From: an uncultured Bacteroidota bacterium
Lineage (GTDB): Bacteria; Bacteroidota; Bacteroidia; 2-12-FULL-35-15
Reading direction: 5' to 3'
Assembly (NCBI GenBank): GCA_903889605.1
Contig: CAISYK010001012.1
Location: forward strand, 1 to 9,220
Length of the DNA: 9,220 nt
The notes below the pieces were generated by a model. The model did no database searches and was not told the origin of the DNA. It was given only the letters and a program-made list of their open reading frames with translations. Position 1 is the stretch's first letter, and the number at the start of each line of letters is the position of its first letter. Below are positions 7,302 to 9,220 of the stretch, piece after piece. The translations under genes were made by a program, and so were the position numbers.

Positions 7302-8270
7302 ATGAACAAAAAATTAATTATTGGATTTTTAGTTGTCCTAATTTTAGGGTTGATTGCGTTTATGGCTAATGATTTATTCTTTTCTGAGAAAAGCCACGAA
7401 AATCCATATGTGCTTAATACAGATAGTTTGAAAAAGAACGATACCAGTTTAATTTGTTATAAAGAAATATTTCAGATCAACCCAGGTATTGATGAGTTAA
7501 GCGGCATCGCAATGGATGAACGCGAAAACATTATTGCTGTGGGAAGTAAAGTGATTATTTATGATAAAACCTTTAAAGAAATAAAATCATTCAAATTGAG
7601 CGAAGCTGCAAATTGTGCTGCTGTCAGTTCCGATGGGGAAATTTACATTGGTTTTCAGAATCATATTGAGGTCTGGGATGAAAAAGGTCTTCAAATCAGA
7701 AGCTGGCCAACAGGAAATAAGGAATCAATTATTACAGGAATTGCGGTTAATGATAAATCAGTATTCGCTGCAGATGCAGATGAAAGACTTGTCCATCAAT
7801 ATGATTTTAAAGGCAAATTGATAAATAATATCGGCATGGGCGATACTGTAAAAGGCGTGCCTGAAATTATTATCCGAAGTGCTTTTTTTGATGTTTCTAT
7901 AGGACGGGATAATGAAATATGGCTTGCAAACCCGGGCGGTTATTTATTAGAAGCATTTGATGATAAAGGCAATATGAAAACTACTTGGGGGCATGCTTCA
8001 GATGAAATAGACGGCTTTTGCGGATGCTGCAATCCCACTAATTTCACTTTGCTTTCCGATGGTTGCTTTGTTACAAGCGAGAAAGCCACTCCGAGGGTGA
8101 AAATATATTCGCCGGAAGGTAAATTTATATGCATAGCGGCTGGGCCGGATAAATTTGATGAAGGCACAAAAGGATTGGATCTTGCGGTGGATTCAAAAAA
8201 TAAAATTTATGTGCTTGATCCTGTAAGGAAACAAATACGGGTTTTTGAAAAAAATACGAAAGCTGAATAA
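7302..8270 (+). CDS. Membrane-anchored NHL-type beta-propeller protein with CGCCNP motif
   Basis: A 322-residue protein with an N-terminal hydrophobic anchor (about 5-22, preceded by MNKK) and a six-bladed NHL/6-bladed propeller. Blade signatures recur as a short hydrophobic-D-x-x-G pattern: IYDKTFKEIKSF (86-97), VWDEKGLQIRSW (124-135), QYDFKGKLINNIG (166-178), AFDDKGNMKTTWG (218-230) and IYSPEGKFICIAAG (268-281). The last blade ends in IYVLDPVRKQIRVFE (302-316). Between blades, C240-G-C242-C243-N-P carries three close cysteines, with C255 and C277 nearby. That is unusual for plain NHL repeats and suggests metal binding or a disulfide. The gene lies 3 bases after the previous one, and its stop codon abuts the start of the next. 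The role is unknown; NHL propellers are generally protein-interaction or ligand platforms, here facing the periplasm. Confidence 0.85.
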   Translation: MNKKLIIGFLVVLILGLIAFMANDLFFSEKSHENPYVLNTDSLKKNDTSLICYKEIFQINPGIDELSGIAMDERENIIAVGSKVIIYDKTFKEIKSFKLSEAANCAAVSSDGEIYIGFQNHIEVWDEKGLQIRSWPTGNKESIITGIAVNDKSVFAADADERLVHQYDFKGKLINNIGMGDTVKGVPEIIIRSAFFDVSIGRDNEIWLANPGGYLLEAFDDKGNMKTTWGHASDEIDGFCGCCNPTNFTLLSDGCFVTSEKATPRVKIYSPEGKFICIAAGPDKFDEGTKGLDLAVDSKNKIYVLDPVRKQIRVFEKNTKAE

Positions 8271-8471
8271 ATGAATAGAAGAGATTTTATAAATAATGTT
8301 ACACGGGGATCAATCCTAACAGGCTTGGGATTAGTTACTGGCATCCTTCTGCTTAAGAATAAGGAAACCGAATCCTGCGAGTATGATTTTATCTGCCATA
8401 ACTGCAGTAAACTATCCGGATGCGAATTGAAGGATGCCATTAATTATAAAGAGTCAAAAAAATTAAAATAG
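8271..8471 (+). CDS. Small four-cysteine protein with twin-arginine-type leader
   Basis: A 66-residue protein whose ATG directly follows the TAA of the NHL gene, so translational coupling is likely. The N-terminus has RRDFINN (3-9) and then a glycine/leucine-rich hydrophobic stretch (about 13-28), a Tat-like leader that may stay as a membrane anchor. The short mature part has exactly four cysteines, C36-x5-C42-x2-C45-x5-C51, a symmetrical pattern that could hold one Fe-S cluster or a metal, or form two disulfides. A basic tail follows. I do not recognise a named family with certainty. Reality is supported by the tight operon position, the coherent leader plus cysteine motif, and a similar leader in the next gene. 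By context it is a candidate small electron-transfer or assembly subunit for the ferredoxin. Confidence 0.8.
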   Translation: MNRRDFINNVTRGSILTGLGLVTGILLLKNKETESCEYDFICHNCSKLSGCELKDAINYKESKKLK

Positions 8472-8481
8472 TTTTTTTTGA

Positions 8482-9063
8482 ATGAGTGCTGAAGAAAATA
8501 AAAAAAACATTGAACGCCGCGAATTTATTCGAAAAGGAATGCAGCTGTCTATTCTTGCAGGAATCGGGGCTATTGCAGGAGGGGTTATTACAAAAGCATT
8601 TACCGGCAAATACGTGTGGCAGCTCGACACAAAAAAATGCACTCAATGCGGCAGGTGTGCGACCAGCTGCATAAAAAAACCTTCGGCTGTTAAATGCTTT
8701 CATGCTTACGATATGTGCGGTTACTGCGATTTATGCGGAGGTTTTTTTAAACCCGGCACACAAAATTTAACAACAGCAGCTGAAAATCAACTGTGCCCTA
8801 CTGCAGCTATCAACCGGAAATTTATTGAAGAACCTTTTTTTGAATATGATATTGATAAGAAATTATGTATCGGATGCGGTAAGTGTGTAAAGGGATGCGG
8901 CTCTTTTGGAAACGGTTCGCTTCAGCTTCAGGTTGACCAAAGTTTATGCGATAACTGCAATGAATGTGCTATTGCACGCGATTGCCCTTCTGATGCATTT
9001 TCGAGAGTGCCTGTTTCAGAGGCATATTTGATGACTGGATTAAGGTGGAATAACAAAAAATAA
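8482..9063 (+). CDS. Twin-arginine leader ferredoxin-like protein with up to four [4Fe-4S] clusters
   Basis: A 193-residue Fe-S protein. The leader ERREFIRKG (11-19) plus a hydrophobic stretch (about 20-38) fits Tat export of a folded, cofactor-loaded protein, or an N-terminal anchor. Four cysteine motifs follow: C53xxC56xxC59xxxC63, C79xxC82xxC85 with C105-P after an insertion, C129xxC132xxC135xxxC139, and C156xxC159xxC162-x5-C168-P. These 16 residues could ligate four cubane clusters as two tandem dicluster units. C72 is a seventeenth cysteine outside the pattern. The general layout recalls periplasmic NapG-like or polyferredoxin electron carriers, but the spacings differ and I would not assign a symbol. 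It is the last gene of the operon, 10 bases after the four-cysteine protein and just behind a T8 run. Electron transfer is well supported; donor and acceptor are unknown. Confidence 0.9.
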   Translation: MSAEENKKNIERREFIRKGMQLSILAGIGAIAGGVITKAFTGKYVWQLDTKKCTQCGRCATSCIKKPSAVKCFHAYDMCGYCDLCGGFFKPGTQNLTTAAENQLCPTAAINRKFIEEPFFEYDIDKKLCIGCGKCVKGCGSFGNGSLQLQVDQSLCDNCNECAIARDCPSDAFSRVPVSEAYLMTGLRWNNKK

Positions 9064-9220
9064 AAAGAAGAAATCATAAATGGAGGTGTATTTTTTACAT
9101 AGGCCACTCTGACAGGGTTTCAAACCCTGTTAGAGGTAAAACAGTTTGGTTATATAATCCAAATAAACCACTAACAGAATTTAACGTCTTGGCAGGGCGC
9201 CTTGTTTTAGGTAAAAATAA
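9064..9220. other. Non-coding stretch after the operon
   Basis: No gene starts or ends convincingly in these 157 bases. A frame opening at the ATG at 9080 stops after ten codons. The stretch holds the palindrome at 9107-9135, a possible alternative inverted repeat (9127-9177) and a short GC-rich segment near 9190-9203 (GGCAGGGCGCC) that contrasts with its surroundings. The absence of a closely spaced following gene suggests the operon ends with the ferredoxin. Confidence 0.6.
9107..9135. repeat. REP-like palindrome downstream of the operon
   Basis: CTCTGACAGGGTTT (9107-9120) and AAACCCTGTTAGAG (9122-9135) are inverted copies around a single central C. Thirteen of the 14 pairs are Watson-Crick, and the remaining pair (9111/9131) is a G-T wobble. 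As RNA it would form a strong hairpin. No T-tract follows on either strand, so it is not a classical intrinsic terminator, though it could stop or protect the operon 3' end. Similar CAGGGTTT/AAACCCTG palindromes are, as I recall, dispersed in Bacteroidota genomes, which favours a repetitive extragenic element. A copy count cannot be made here. Confidence 0.6.

Noticed and set aside
8440..8703. Minus-strand 87-codon open frame opposite the four-Cys protein and the ferredoxin
   Set aside because: Its cysteines and hydrophobic residues arise from the complement of the ferredoxin motifs; the plus-strand reading has strong family signatures.
8271..9063. CRISPR, tRNA, rRNA, insertion sequence or c-type heme motif (CxxCH)
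   Set aside because: None was found on reading the window; the cysteine motifs of the last two genes lack the histidine needed for CxxCH.
9080..9112. Short frame starting ATGGAGGTG after the ferredoxin
   Set aside because: It stops after ten codons inside the palindrome; nothing indicates a gene or a remnant.

Overview
The window reads as chromosomal DNA of a Bacteroidota bacterium. The evidence is an AT-rich base composition, almost no Shine-Dalgarno sequences before the starts, scattered TAnnTTTG-type promoter words, and a large secreted peptidase. That peptidase has PKD and Ig-like domains and a C-terminal type IX secretion (Por) sorting domain, a combination typical of this phylum. No finer placement can be supported from the sequence.

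Layout. Positions 1-320 hold no convincing gene. A YhcC-type radical SAM protein (321-1262, +) converges on, and overlaps by its stop codon, a 943-residue M14 zinc carboxypeptidase (1259-4090, -). A 556-base divergent spacer (4091-4646) follows, with several inverted repeats and weak promoter candidates. From 4647 to 9063 five genes run on the + strand with gaps of 6, 3, 0 and 10 bases, so they are almost certainly one operon. They encode a secreted PQQ-like beta-propeller, a membrane-anchored paralogue of it, a membrane-anchored NHL-type propeller with a CGCCNP motif, a 66-residue four-cysteine protein with a twin-arginine leader, and a twin-arginine ferredoxin with cysteines for up to four [4Fe-4S] clusters. 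After the last stop, 157 bases contain a strong REP-like palindrome and no gene.

How the genes work together. The first two genes look like independent housekeeping or secretion functions. All five operon products have an N-terminal export or anchoring signal. Three are beta-propellers and two are Cys-rich redox candidates with Tat-like leaders. I infer an extracytoplasmic, membrane-associated electron-transfer assembly whose substrate and terminal partner cannot be told from this window. There is no recognisable molybdopterin enzyme, heme c (CxxCH) protein, or multi-pass membrane subunit here. This operon is the most interesting part of the window.
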